Shown here: in pieces, positions 25,970 through 33,886 of the stretch
How the letters are laid out: each line of letters starts with the position of its first letter
How positions within the stretch are numbered: the stretch's first letter is position 1
Assembly: GCA_025457615.1 (NCBI GenBank)
Contig: JALOTZ010000032.1
Location: 1-43,405 of the forward strand
Origin: Verrucomicrobiota bacterium
GTDB lineage: Bacteria > Verrucomicrobiota > Verrucomicrobiia > Limisphaerales > DSYF01
Direction of reading: 5' to 3'
Length of the DNA stretch: 43,405 bases
Notes under the pieces: generated by a model
Told to the model about the DNA's origin: nothing
What the model saw: the letters and a program-made list of their open reading frames with translations, nothing else
Databases searched by the model: none
Program-made: the position numbers and the translations under genes

Positions 25970-26032
25970 TCGCGTGCCCTTCGGACGTTGAAGGCCTGAA
26001 GGCCGCGCTCCGGGGCAGTGTCCAGATGCACC
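25970..26032 (+). repeat. Dispersed intergenic repeat with palindromic core, copy 1
   Basis: This segment of about 63 bases in the divergent gap between prmC and the LysM gene recurs, inverted, at the right end of the window (43341-43403). Both copies share TGCCCTTCG, a GGCCTGAAGGCC hairpin and GGGGCAGTGTCCAGATGCA. It resembles a REP-type or MITE-type dispersed element. Confidence 0.7.
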
Positions 26033-26096
26033 GCCCCGCCCAGAGGCGGGCAAAGTTCCCCTTGCGTGGGGGCGGAGGGGTTTCTAAGTTCGCGAC

Positions 26097-26630
26097 ATGA
26101 ATCGGATTCTTGCAGGGATCTTGGGGTCGGTCCTGGTCAGCGGTGGACTGCAGGCGCAGGATGCGGCGCTGGTGGAGCGCGTCAACAAGCTGAGTTTCTA
26201 TGTGGATGAGCTGCTGGAGGACAAGGCCCGGCAGCAGCAGCAGGTCACCGATCTGAAGCGCGAGGTGGACAGTTTGCGGCAGCAGTTGCAGCAGGCTTCG
26301 GCGGCGGCGGATCGCGAGGAGGTGGCCGCCCTGGCAGAGACGGTCAAGCAGCTTGATCGAAAGCACCGGGAGGACATGGACGTTGTCGCCCGCCAGATCG
26401 AAAAGCTGGGCAAGACGCCGCCCCCGGCGCGCGAGGCAGCGCCTGCCCCCAGCCGTCAGGAGCGTGGTTACGAATACGAGGTGAAGCCCGGAAACACCCT
26501 CTCGGCCATCGCCAAGGCCTACCAGGACCAGGGAGTGCCGGTGACCGTGGAAGACATCCTGAAGGCCAACCCCGGCCTGGACGCCAAGAAGCTCAAGGTC
26601 GGGCAGGTGATCTTCATTCCGCAGCGTTGA
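26097..26630 (+). CDS. Exported coiled-coil protein with C-terminal LysM domain
   Basis: 177 aa. A signal peptide (about 1-20, MNRILAGILGSVLVSG, then QAQDA) suggests export. Residues 25-105 form a heptad-rich coiled coil, for example LLEDKARQQQQVTDLKREV, and the end is a LysM module (about 125-177) with YEVKPGNTLSAIAKAY and LKVGQVIFIPQR, which binds peptidoglycan. It probably sits in the periplasm as a wall-associated scaffold. The coiled coil followed by LysM is like YgbF/CpoB-type periplasmic organisers, but the partner is unknown. Its 3' end overlaps the convergent uppP by 17 bases. Confidence 0.85.
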   Translation: MNRILAGILGSVLVSGGLQAQDAALVERVNKLSFYVDELLEDKARQQQQVTDLKREVDSLRQQLQQASAAADREEVAALAETVKQLDRKHREDMDVVARQIEKLGKTPPPAREAAPAPSRQERGYEYEVKPGNTLSAIAKAYQDQGVPVTVEDILKANPGLDAKKLKVGQVIFIPQR

Positions 26631-27471
26631 GCTCAGGAATGGCCGGCGGCGCGGGCACTTCCTCCGGAGCCAGTTCCCCCTGCCATGCCAGCAGGGCCAG
26701 GATCACGCTGGCCAGCGCGATCCGGTACCAACCGAAGGCTACGAAGGTGTGCGTCTGGACGTAGCGCAGGAGCCACCGCACAGCCACAAAGGAGACAATG
26801 GCCGAGGCGACACATCCGATCAGCAGCACACCCCAATCCTCACCCGTTGCCCCGTCATCCACTCCGCCAAGAGCCTCGAAGATCTTCAGCGCGCTCGCGG
26901 CCAGCATGGTGGGGATCCCCACCAGGAAGGAGAATTCGGTGGCTGCCGGGCGGCTGAGTCCCAGAAGCAGGGTCAGCAGGATGGTGGTACCGGAACGCGA
27001 GGCTCCCGGGAACACGGCGGCGAGCAGTTGGCCGGCGCCCACCGCCCAGGCAATCGTCCAGGTGATCTGCTCGGTGCCCCGGTGTCCTTGGAGGTGACGT
27101 TCAATGGCAAGGAACAGGATGCCGCCGATCAACAAGGCCAGCGCGATCGGCAAGGTTTTCTCCGGCAGTGCAAATCCGAGCCGGTCCAGCCCCAGTCCGC
27201 CGACGCCGGTGATGACAAAGGCGGCGATGAGTTTCGCCAGGTAATCGCGGGTGGCGGGTTCGCGCCAGCGGTGGAGGAACTGGTTCAGGCGTTCCGGGAA
27301 AAGCGGCAGGATGGCGATGACCGCGCTGGCCTGGATGACGATGTTGAAGAGGTCGCTCTGGCGGGGAACCCACTGTTGAACCAGCAACAGGTGGCCTGTG
27401 GACGAGATGGGCAGGAACTCGGTGATTCCCTCGACGATTCCCAGCAAGATGGCGGCAATCCAGTCCGGCAT
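26614..27471 (-). CDS. uppP: UppP, undecaprenyl-diphosphatase (BacA family)
   Basis: 285 aa of mostly transmembrane helices. UppP dephosphorylates undecaprenyl pyrophosphate so that the lipid carrier can be reused for peptidoglycan and LPS sugar transport. Both family signatures are present: EGITEFLPISSTGH (14-27) and GASRSGTT (156-163), which carry the catalytic Glu, His, Arg and Ser residues. The protein sits in the inner membrane. An acidic, Pro-rich tail (about 265-285) is an unremarkable extension. A weak ribosome binding site precedes the ATG. Together with murA and the LysM gene it makes a small envelope neighbourhood. Confidence 0.96.
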   Translation of the reverse strand: MPDWIAAILLGIVEGITEFLPISSTGHLLLVQQWVPRQSDLFNIVIQASAVIAILPLFPERLNQFLHRWREPATRDYLAKLIAAFVITGVGGLGLDRLGFALPEKTLPIALALLIGGILFLAIERHLQGHRGTEQITWTIAWAVGAGQLLAAVFPGASRSGTTILLTLLLGLSRPAATEFSFLVGIPTMLAASALKIFEALGGVDDGATGEDWGVLLIGCVASAIVSFVAVRWLLRYVQTHTFVAFGWYRIALASVILALLAWQGELAPEEVPAPPAIPELNAAE

Positions 27472-27581
27472 GCGCCGGTGTTAGACACCACGGAGGAGGG
27501 GAGGACAAGTCGGAAGTGTGGACAAACAGCGCCGCGAACCCCGGGGTTCGCTGACGTTGGTGGAAGGGCAAGGGGAACGGC

Positions 27582-27977
27582 TCAGGCGCGCTTGGCGAAG
27601 AAGCCCGGTTTGGGTTCCTCGCGTTGGGACTGCACCTTGAGTTGGCCCAGGATGGCGTGCCAGCCGATGTAGATCTTGTGCCACTGGCTTTCCAGGCTGC
27701 GGATCATGCCCTCGTTCATCTCACCCAGGCAGCGCAGGGAGGGCGCGTTGGTGAGCAGGGTGTGGATCTCGTCCTTGGACGGTGACTCGACCTCGACGAA
27801 GGCCATGATCATCTCGGTTTCCTGGACGATCACACTCTTGATCTCGAGAAACTGGTCCTCGTCGTCGGCGCTGAATTTCTTGCTCCGGCCCAGGTTGAGG
27901 AAGTGGCTGAACTGCCTCCAGCAACCCAGGTGGTTTTCCAGGTGCCGAATGATCTGTTCGACTTTGTTGGCTTTCAT
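27582..27977 (-). CDS. Unknown helical protein, last gene of the response-regulator operon
   Basis: 131 aa, not recognised. It looks fully helical, with the phrases QIIRHLENHLGCWRQFSHFL (8-27) and ESQWHKIYIGWHAILGQLKV near the C terminus. There is no signal peptide or membrane segment. It starts 8 bases after the Roadblock-like gene, so it is co-transcribed with it and with the response regulator. Its function is probably tied to MglA/Roadblock signalling, but that is inferred only from context. Confidence 0.75.
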   Translation of the reverse strand: MKANKVEQIIRHLENHLGCWRQFSHFLNLGRSKKFSADDEDQFLEIKSVIVQETEMIMAFVEVESPSKDEIHTLLTNAPSLRCLGEMNEGMIRSLESQWHKIYIGWHAILGQLKVQSQREEPKPGFFAKRA

Positions 27978-27985
27978 AAGCGGAT

Positions 27986-28297
27986 TCAGGATTTCACGTT
28001 TTCGGGGGTGGACATCATCAGAGGGTTCAGGAAGATCAGTGCGCCGCCGTGCAGGTCGCGCGCGGTGATGCGCAGGCTGGCATAGTGCGCGGACACCTCG
28101 GACAAGCCCAAGCCAGCCCGGTGCGCCTCCTGAAAGGTCCTGAGCACGGTCTGTCCGATCTCGTCGATGACCTCCACCGGAAACGTGCTCGGCAGGGTGC
28201 TGGAGATGACTCTGCCTTCCGGATCCAGGCTGAAGCAGCCGGTCGGAATCCTCAGGGGCGTCTTCGCCCTGGCTTCAAATAGTCCTAGGAACCCCAT
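27986..28297 (-). CDS. Small Roadblock/LC7-like protein
   Basis: 103 aa. The sequence pattern fits a Roadblock/LC7 fold: a strand with FSLDPEGRVISSTLP (23-37), a long helix VIDEIGQTVLRTFQEAHRAG, a strand YASLRITARDL and a final GGALIFLNP. Such proteins dimerise and act as partners or GTPase-activating factors of small MglA-type GTPases. The start overlaps the response-regulator gene by 13 bases, so translation is coupled. It may link the response regulator to the mglA operon on the other strand. The similarity is structural-pattern level and not strong in sequence. Confidence 0.6.
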   Translation of the reverse strand: MGFLGLFEARAKTPLRIPTGCFSLDPEGRVISSTLPSTFPVEVIDEIGQTVLRTFQEAHRAGLGLSEVSAHYASLRITARDLHGGALIFLNPLMMSTPENVKS

Positions 28298-29355
28298 TTT
28301 GTCAGAATCCTCTTGGTTCGCTCCCGCACCTCGATGGCCGGCAGGTCGAGCTTCCAGCCGAGGCAGAGCTCACTTTCGGCGCATTGTCCCAAGCCGATGT
28401 TGCGCTGGGTGCCCTGGGCATCCACGAATTGCACCTCGCCGATGTTCAACCGGTCTCCCAGCGTGCGGAACTGGTTCAACGCCTCGCGTGTCCATTCGGC
28501 CATGCGCCGCGGTTCCTCCAGACCCCGTGACGCGATGGGATCCGGGTCTTCGATCCGGGTCAGCACTGCGAATTCGAGTCCCTCTTCCTTTTCCAGGCGG
28601 GAGAAGGGGGACTGGTGAAGCAGGCGTGTGTGGGAGGCGGCGGATTCATCGATGGCCTGGGCGACCTCGAGCAGCAGGGCGTTGCAGGATCTCTCGATGG
28701 TGCGCTCGCGTTGCGGCTCGGGCGGCAGGGATTCAAACCCGCCGGTCTTCCAGGCCAGGATGCGATGGAACGCGGTTTCGCCCCGCAGATCTTCCACCTC
28801 GGCGTCCACCAGTTCTCCGTGTTCGATCCAGATTTTGCCCACGGTGGCGTTGTGGGTGATTTTGAGGACGGACGAGCTTTGGGAGAGGCACTCGAGCTGG
28901 ATGATGTCCACCAGGCTCTTGCTCTGCATGCCGCGGAAGCCGGTGTCCGGATCGCGTCCGAGCAGCGATTCCATGCATTCCAGGAACATCTTGGTTTCCT
29001 GCTGGCTGGCCGGTTTTTGCCAGTACATGTCCACCCCGAGGGCGTAGGCCCGGGAGCGGAATTGTTCGTCATGCAGGGCGGTGAGCACCACGGTGCGCAG
29101 CTTGGGAAACTTGCGGCGGACGATGGACAGCACCTGGAGCCCGTCCATCTTGGGCATCTTGAGGTCGCACAGGAACAGCCGCACCGGCTCGCTGTCCAGA
29201 ATGGCCAGCGCCCGGGATCCGGTGTTGGTCGTCCGCACCTCGGGGCGGCTGGGCAAGTGAGCCAGGAGATCCTCGTACAACTCGAGGAACTCCTGTTCGT
29301 CGTCCAGCAACAGAATGCGTCCGTTGGTGTTCTTGCCCTTTTGATCGGCAGCCAT
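28285..29355 (-). CDS. Response regulator with PATAN (DUF4388) effector domain
   Basis: 356 aa from the ATG at 29355, with AAGG about 8 bases upstream. The receiver domain (about 13-130) has the acidic pair Asp18/Asp19, phospho-acceptor Asp64 in FLCDLKMPKMDG, Thr92 in VVLTALHD and Lys114 in YWQKPAS, so it should be phosphorylated by a histidine kinase. A DUF4388/PATAN domain follows (about 139-210, with SLVDIIQLECLSQ and GKIWIEHGELVDAEVEDL). PATAN domains occur in motility and polarity regulators. The C-terminal 220-356 is unassigned. It heads a minus-strand operon divergent from the Roadblock-mglA-mglB operon. Confidence 0.88.
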   Translation of the reverse strand: MAADQKGKNTNGRILLLDDEQEFLELYEDLLAHLPSRPEVRTTNTGSRALAILDSEPVRLFLCDLKMPKMDGLQVLSIVRRKFPKLRTVVLTALHDEQFRSRAYALGVDMYWQKPASQQETKMFLECMESLLGRDPDTGFRGMQSKSLVDIIQLECLSQSSSVLKITHNATVGKIWIEHGELVDAEVEDLRGETAFHRILAWKTGGFESLPPEPQRERTIERSCNALLLEVAQAIDESAASHTRLLHQSPFSRLEKEEGLEFAVLTRIEDPDPIASRGLEEPRRMAEWTREALNQFRTLGDRLNIGEVQFVDAQGTQRNIGLGQCAESELCLGWKLDLPAIEVRERTKRILTKWGS

Positions 29356-29791
29356 GCTCAGTGCCTTGCGTGTTGAGTCAGCGCGCCTTTGGTTCGCCTG
29401 AACTGTAGGCTGTTCGCTAGCAATCCTTATTCCGGAACATTGCTGATTGCCCAACGTGGGAGCGGCAGGCGGGCGCGGCCGGAGTTCGACCGTGCGCGCG
29501 CTGCCCCGCGCTGTGCGCGCATGGACAACCAGTCCACGGATGGGACAGGACTGGTGGCGGGCACGCCGGCCTTGGAAGCAGACGTGTTGGCTTCCAGAAA
29601 TGAGCTGGTTACAGCCGGGGTCTCCGCAAGCCGCTGGTGGCACGCCTTCTGCAGGTTGGGATGAGACATATGCTGCGGAATTGTCCCACCCCAGCAGCCC
29701 GAGCACTGCAGAGATGGCAGGGCGGCATGGGCGTCGACGCTGGAGGAGGATGGCCGCCAATGCGGCCCGAGAGCATGGTGCCAAAGGAAGT
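29356..29791. promoter_or_regulatory. Divergent control region with a sigma-54-like promoter candidate
   Basis: About 435 bases between the response-regulator gene and the Roadblock-mglA operon hold no convincing gene. On the plus strand TGGCACGCCTTCTGCA (29638-29653) matches the sigma-54 consensus TGGCAC-N5-TTGC at all but one base, with correct GG to GC spacing. It would place a start near 29665, leaving a leader of about 125 bases. A single match of this kind can arise by chance. Confidence 0.3.
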
Positions 29792-31609
29792 ATGGAACCC
29801 GTGAAAGCAAATCTGTTGAGCCGATTTCGGAGCCTGTTCCGCCGAGCGGAACCGGAGTATGAGTACGACGAGACGTATGTTGACGACGCCGGCGTGGTCA
29901 CCGAGGAGCCCGGCCCCGAAGCGGCGGTCGCCGAAGAGGCGGCGGTTGAGGGAGACGTTCGGTCGGGCCGGGTGTTGAAATTATCCCCAGGGGCGCAGGC
30001 CCCCGCGGCTGAACCCCAGGGCCGCGGCCTGCATGTTCCGCTGGCGCCGATCATCGCCGGGATGCCCTTGGAACTCCAAAGCCGGGTGCAACATGAAGTG
30101 GGCGACCTGTCAGTGTTTCTGTCCTTGGAAGCGATTCTCCCGCAACTGGCTCGAGGGGTGGTTTCGATCACGTTTGGCGAGCTGCGATCCGCCGCCCCGC
30201 GTGTGTTCACCCCCAACCGTGATCAGGACGCCGTCGAGGTGGATGTCCCGCTCTCCGCGGTGCTGCCGCACATCAGTCCGGACATGCTGTCGCGCCGGCA
30301 CGGACCACTGCAGATGGACATTCCCGACGACATCGTCAGTCCCTTCGCCAACAAGGGCCAGGGTCTGGCGATTGGAATGGTTGCCCCGGTTGCTCCCCAA
30401 GCTCCGTCCGCGCCCCGGCCCAGCTCTGCGTCACCGAATCGGTGGCCCGCCGCCGCGCCATCCCATCCCTCCCTCCGTCCGACCGCCGCTCCGCCTGTCC
30501 GTCCCGCGGTGGCGCGTCCCACCTTCAGCCCGTCCGCTCCCCCGTCCGTCCCGGCGCCTGCTGTTGCGCGACCGGCTCTTCCGCGTCCGACGCAACCCGC
30601 TGTGCGGGTGGCTGCATCCAATCCGGTCCCGGCTTCACCCGGGGTGAAGCCGCAGGGCACGCAGATTTTGGCCAGGACGCGGGCGGCTCAACCCGCACCG
30701 ACCCAGCCCATTGGAGCCCCGCCCAGCGCTTTGGCCCGGCCGGAGCCGGGGTTGGCCCCGCTGACGGTGGCGCTCAGTGCGGTGGCCACGGCCTGGTCGG
30801 ATTCCTTGAAGCAGGAGATCCTTCAACTGAACCTGGCCGACGCCAGCCTGACCCTGCCGTTCGACGTGGTCGAGGCCGGGCTCAAGCGCGGACGGCTGAG
30901 TTTTCCCTGGAGCAAACTGAAGTCCTGGATTCATCCCTCCTTGGAATCGAGGGCGTCGGTGCATGACGTCGTGGAACTGGAACTCCCGCTGCGCGTGATC
31001 GCCCCGCTGTTTATCGCCCAGAAGAAGGAGCAGCCCCAGAAGGCGGTGAAGGTGGCCGTGGACCGGGACATTCCCAACCTCTTCTTCGGATTGCCTCAAC
31101 CCGACACCACCGGAATGGCGGTGGAACACGCGGTCAACAAGCCCGTGGACACGAACTACTATGTCTGGAGCGAAGAAGCCGACGTGGTTCCGGACGATCC
31201 CCGCAACGACGCGATGGGCGGTCGGGCTCGAAGGGCCGGGACGGAGTTTGTCACCCGTTATGCTACTCCCAACGAAGTGATTTCGCGGGCGGCGGCGCTC
31301 GATGGTGTGGAGGGGGCGGTGATTGCGCTCCCGGACGGCTTGATGGTGGCGAGCCAGTTGCCACCTGGATTAAACGGGGACACTTTGGCCGCCTTGATTC
31401 CGCAGTTGTTTGGCAAGGTCAGCCAATGCACGCAGGAGCTGCGCATGGGCGAGGTCAACAACCTGAATTTCACGGTGGGCAACATCCCCTGGAAAATCTT
31501 CCGCATCAACGCGCTGTATTTTGCCGCGTTTGGACGGAAGGGGCAGGCGCTGCCCACCGCCCAACTGGCGGCGCTGGTGGGAGAACTCGATCACAAGGCG
31601 AAGGTATAA
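29792..31609 (+). CDS. Roadblock-domain protein with two copies of an uncharacterised domain
   Basis: 605 aa. I chose the ATG at 29792 because AAAGGA lies just upstream and earlier frame extension is GC-rich noise. Two segments, about 81-166 and 322-408, look like copies of one domain. In each, a strand ending in a PL-type phrase (HVPLAPIIAGMP; APLTVALSAVA) leads to a helix, then an L..G.V.F/L..G.L.F strand with GELR or SKLK, and finally VEVDVPLSAVLP or VELELPLRVIAP. They flank a Pro/Ala/Ser-rich linker (about 197-320). A C-terminal Roadblock/LC7 domain spans about 496-600. The Roadblock part probably binds the MglA GTPase encoded 3 bases downstream. The duplicated domain is not one I can name. 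Confidence 0.85.
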   Translation: MEPVKANLLSRFRSLFRRAEPEYEYDETYVDDAGVVTEEPGPEAAVAEEAAVEGDVRSGRVLKLSPGAQAPAAEPQGRGLHVPLAPIIAGMPLELQSRVQHEVGDLSVFLSLEAILPQLARGVVSITFGELRSAAPRVFTPNRDQDAVEVDVPLSAVLPHISPDMLSRRHGPLQMDIPDDIVSPFANKGQGLAIGMVAPVAPQAPSAPRPSSASPNRWPAAAPSHPSLRPTAAPPVRPAVARPTFSPSAPPSVPAPAVARPALPRPTQPAVRVAASNPVPASPGVKPQGTQILARTRAAQPAPTQPIGAPPSALARPEPGLAPLTVALSAVATAWSDSLKQEILQLNLADASLTLPFDVVEAGLKRGRLSFPWSKLKSWIHPSLESRASVHDVVELELPLRVIAPLFIAQKKEQPQKAVKVAVDRDIPNLFFGLPQPDTTGMAVEHAVNKPVDTNYYVWSEEADVVPDDPRNDAMGGRARRAGTEFVTRYATPNEVISRAAALDGVEGAVIALPDGLMVASQLPPGLNGDTLAALIPQLFGKVSQCTQELRMGEVNNLNFTVGNIPWKIFRINALYFAAFGRKGQALPTAQLAALVGELDHKAKV

Positions 31610-31612
31610 ATT

Positions 31613-32227
31613 ATGGCTATCATCAATCAGTCCACGAAGGAATTGCAGGTCAAGATTGTCTATTACGGCCCGGCGATGGGCGGCAAGACCACCAACCTGG
31701 TGCAGGTGCACGAACATGTGCAGACCGCCCAGGGCAACAAGGGCAAACTGGTCTCGCTGGCCACCAGCTCGGACCGCACGCTCTTCTTCGACTTCCTGCC
31801 CATCGAGGCGATGTCGATCAAGGGGTTCAAGACCAAGTTCCAGCTCTACACCGTGCCTGGCCAGGTGATTTACAACACCACGCGCCAGCTCGTCCTGCGC
31901 GGCGTGGACGGGATTGTGTTCGTGGCCGACTCGCAGTACGAGAAGATGACCGAGAACGTGGAGAGCCTGCAGAACCTCGAGGACAACCTGCGGACCTTGA
32001 AGCTGAACCTGTCCGACATCCCGTATGTGCTGCAGTACAACAAGCGGGACCTGCCCAACGTGGCGCCGGTGGAGTACCTGGAATACCTGCTGAACAACCG
32101 CGATGTGCAGGTGCCTTCGTTCACCGGGTGCGCGAACAAGTGCGAAGGGGTGTTTGAGACCCTCAACATGATCACCCGCATGTTGCTGCACAAGTTCGTG
32201 AGCCAGTCGAAGCCGCAGTACGCATGA
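31613..32227 (+). CDS. mglA: MglA-type small GTPase
   Basis: 204 aa. MglA is a Ras-like GTPase that sets cell polarity and motility direction in gliding bacteria. The P-loop is GPAMGGKTT (19-27), the switch region holds YTVPGQVIYN (79-88) and the guanine-specificity motif is NKRD (143-146). VPGQ replaces the Ras DxxG, as is typical of MglA proteins. AAGG lies 8 bases before the ATG. It is flanked by two Roadblock proteins that likely act as regulator and GTPase-activating partner. Confidence 0.92.
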   Translation: MAIINQSTKELQVKIVYYGPAMGGKTTNLVQVHEHVQTAQGNKGKLVSLATSSDRTLFFDFLPIEAMSIKGFKTKFQLYTVPGQVIYNTTRQLVLRGVDGIVFVADSQYEKMTENVESLQNLEDNLRTLKLNLSDIPYVLQYNKRDLPNVAPVEYLEYLLNNRDVQVPSFTGCANKCEGVFETLNMITRMLLHKFVSQSKPQYA

Positions 32228-32228
32228 C

Positions 32229-32708
32229 ATGTTCACACTCCCTCAATTGCTGGAGGAGGATATCCGGCAGATCGACGCGGGGTTGCGCGATCTGCTGAAG
32301 AAGAGCGACGCGTCCCTGGCGCTGTTGATCGACCAGGGCGGCTTCCTCATCACCTCCCAGGGGGACCCCGGCCGGTTGGACCTGACCAGCATCGCCGCGT
32401 TGTCCTCCGGCGCCTTCATGGCCACCCAGACCATCGCCGGCCTGGTGGAGGAACCCAGCTTCCGTTCCGTCTATCAGCAGGGCGAAAAGCACAGCGTCTT
32501 CATCACGGACGTCAATGAACAGTGCCAGGTGGTGGTGGTCTTCGAGTCCAGCACCGGGGTGGGCGTGGTCAAGTACTACGCCACGGCGGCCACCGAACAG
32601 ATCGCCGCTCAACTCCAGGTGGCGGCCGAGCGCAACCCCGACGGCGGGATCGATCTCTCCGTCCTGAACCTGGCTGATCCTTCCGAGGTCTTTCGGCGCG
32701 CCCAGTAA
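32229..32708 (+). CDS. mglB: MglB-like Roadblock/LC7 protein
   Basis: 159 aa, the usual size of MglB, the GTPase-activating partner of MglA. The Roadblock pattern is clear: helix, DASLALLIDQGGFLITSQG (27-45), helix from SIAALSSGAFMATQTIAGLV, strand SVFITDVNEQCQVVVVFES, and a terminal helix. It starts one base after the mglA stop and so is co-translated. Loss of such a partner would be expected to leave MglA locked with GTP. Function in gliding or polarity is inferred from the pair. Confidence 0.88.
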   Translation: MFTLPQLLEEDIRQIDAGLRDLLKKSDASLALLIDQGGFLITSQGDPGRLDLTSIAALSSGAFMATQTIAGLVEEPSFRSVYQQGEKHSVFITDVNEQCQVVVVFESSTGVGVVKYYATAATEQIAAQLQVAAERNPDGGIDLSVLNLADPSEVFRRAQ

Positions 32709-33010
32709 GCCTCCCGGCGCCGCGGGAGACCTGTGTGTCTGGCCGGCGATCCTTCCGTCCGGTGCACCGCCCCGCTTCGCCGTGGGGTGTTCATCCAACG
32801 CCAGCGGCGAGTCTCCGCCCTCCCCGCGCCGCCGGGGCGCATCCGGACGTTGCCCCCGCGAACGCCGGATTCATCCGGCAGAAATCGTCGCCCGGCCAGG
32901 TGGCTCGCGACGGGTGCCGTGTCAGGACTGGGCCCACGGACGCGGCGGGCGGAATTTGGGCTTTTCCTCCGGGAGATACGGTGCATCATTTCGGAAAATA
33001 CATTTCAGTA
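32709..33010. other. 302-base intergenic gap
   Basis: Nothing convincing is seen between mglB and the TPR gene apart from an AT-richer stretch (about 32985-33010) immediately before the TPR start. That stretch may contain its promoter or ribosome binding region, but no standard boxes stand out. Confidence 0.35.
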
Positions 33011-33877
33011 ATGCCAATGATTCACCGGCCATTTCATCGCGGGGGTTCCCGGCTTGGGCTGGCGCTGGTGGTGCTGCTGGCCACCGCGGCCGCCGGCTGG
33101 GCCCATGGCGATCTCCATGAGCGGATTGCGAATCTCACCCGGATGCTGGATCAGGATCCCGCCCGGGCCGAGTTATGGCTCGAGCGTGCCGAGTTGCGGC
33201 GTCAGGATGGCGAACTGGTCGAGGCCCTGGCGGATGCCGGCCAGGCCGCGCGGTGGAAGCGCGACTGGCCTCCGGTCTTCCTCGAACGGGCCCGGATTCT
33301 TTTCGATCAAGAGCAATGGGAGCCGGCGTTGGCCGCTGCGGGCGACTGCCTCGACCGGGAGCCCGAAAACGTTGACGCCCGGGTGATTCGGGCGTTGTGC
33401 CGCGCCCGGCTTGGGCATCCCGACCCCGCCATTGCCGATCTGGACGTGGTCCTCCAAGGACCGCAACGTCCCCGACCAGACTTGTATCTCGAACGGGCGC
33501 GGTGGCAGGCGCAGTTGGGGCGATGGGGCGACGCGGTGGCGGGACTGGACGAAGGCCTGCGACGCCTGGGGGAAACCCCTTCCCTGGCATTTCCCGCGCT
33601 GGAGTATCAACGATCGGGAGGCGACTTCGAGGGGGCCTTGGCCCGGCTGGAGACGTTGCGGCGTTTCATGTCGCCCGAATCTCTCCTGGCCACCCGCGGG
33701 GAGATCCTCGTGGAGGCGGGGCGTGCAGCCGAAGCGGCGGCGCTGTTCCGCCAGGCTCTGGCCCAGCTCGATGACGCGGCCGCCGGTCCGTCGCCTCCGA
33801 AAGATGTCCCAGCGCTCCGGGCGCGGCTGCTCGCCGGGATCGAGAAAGCCGACGAATCCGCTCTCGCCAACCCGTAG
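33011..33877 (+). CDS. Exported TPR-repeat protein
   Basis: 288 aa from the ATG at 33011 (a second ATG lies at 33017). A signal peptide spans about 1-35 (GLALVVLLATAAAGWAHG). The rest is a run of tetratricopeptide helices, with phrases such as AELWLERAELRRQDGELVEA, NVDARVIRALCRARLG and PDLYLERARWQAQLGRW. TPR proteins mediate protein contacts, and a periplasmic or outer-surface location is likely. It lies 9 bases before the exported phosphoesterase gene, so the two probably form a unit. No catalytic domain is seen. Confidence 0.85.
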   Translation: MPMIHRPFHRGGSRLGLALVVLLATAAAGWAHGDLHERIANLTRMLDQDPARAELWLERAELRRQDGELVEALADAGQAARWKRDWPPVFLERARILFDQEQWEPALAAAGDCLDREPENVDARVIRALCRARLGHPDPAIADLDVVLQGPQRPRPDLYLERARWQAQLGRWGDAVAGLDEGLRRLGETPSLAFPALEYQRSGGDFEGALARLETLRRFMSPESLLATRGEILVEAGRAAEAAALFRQALAQLDDAAAGPSPPKDVPALRARLLAGIEKADESALANP

Positions 33878-33886
33878 GATTCATCC

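Noticed and set aside
25824-26366. Leftward open frame opposite the LysM gene
   Set aside because: It is antisense to the coiled-coil and LysM coding sequence and runs through the intergenic repeat, with no family motifs.
29356-30216. Long upstream extension of the response-regulator frame
   Set aside because: The extension is low-complexity Arg/Ser/Pro-rich sequence overlapping the divergent operon. The ATG at 29355 starts the receiver domain correctly.
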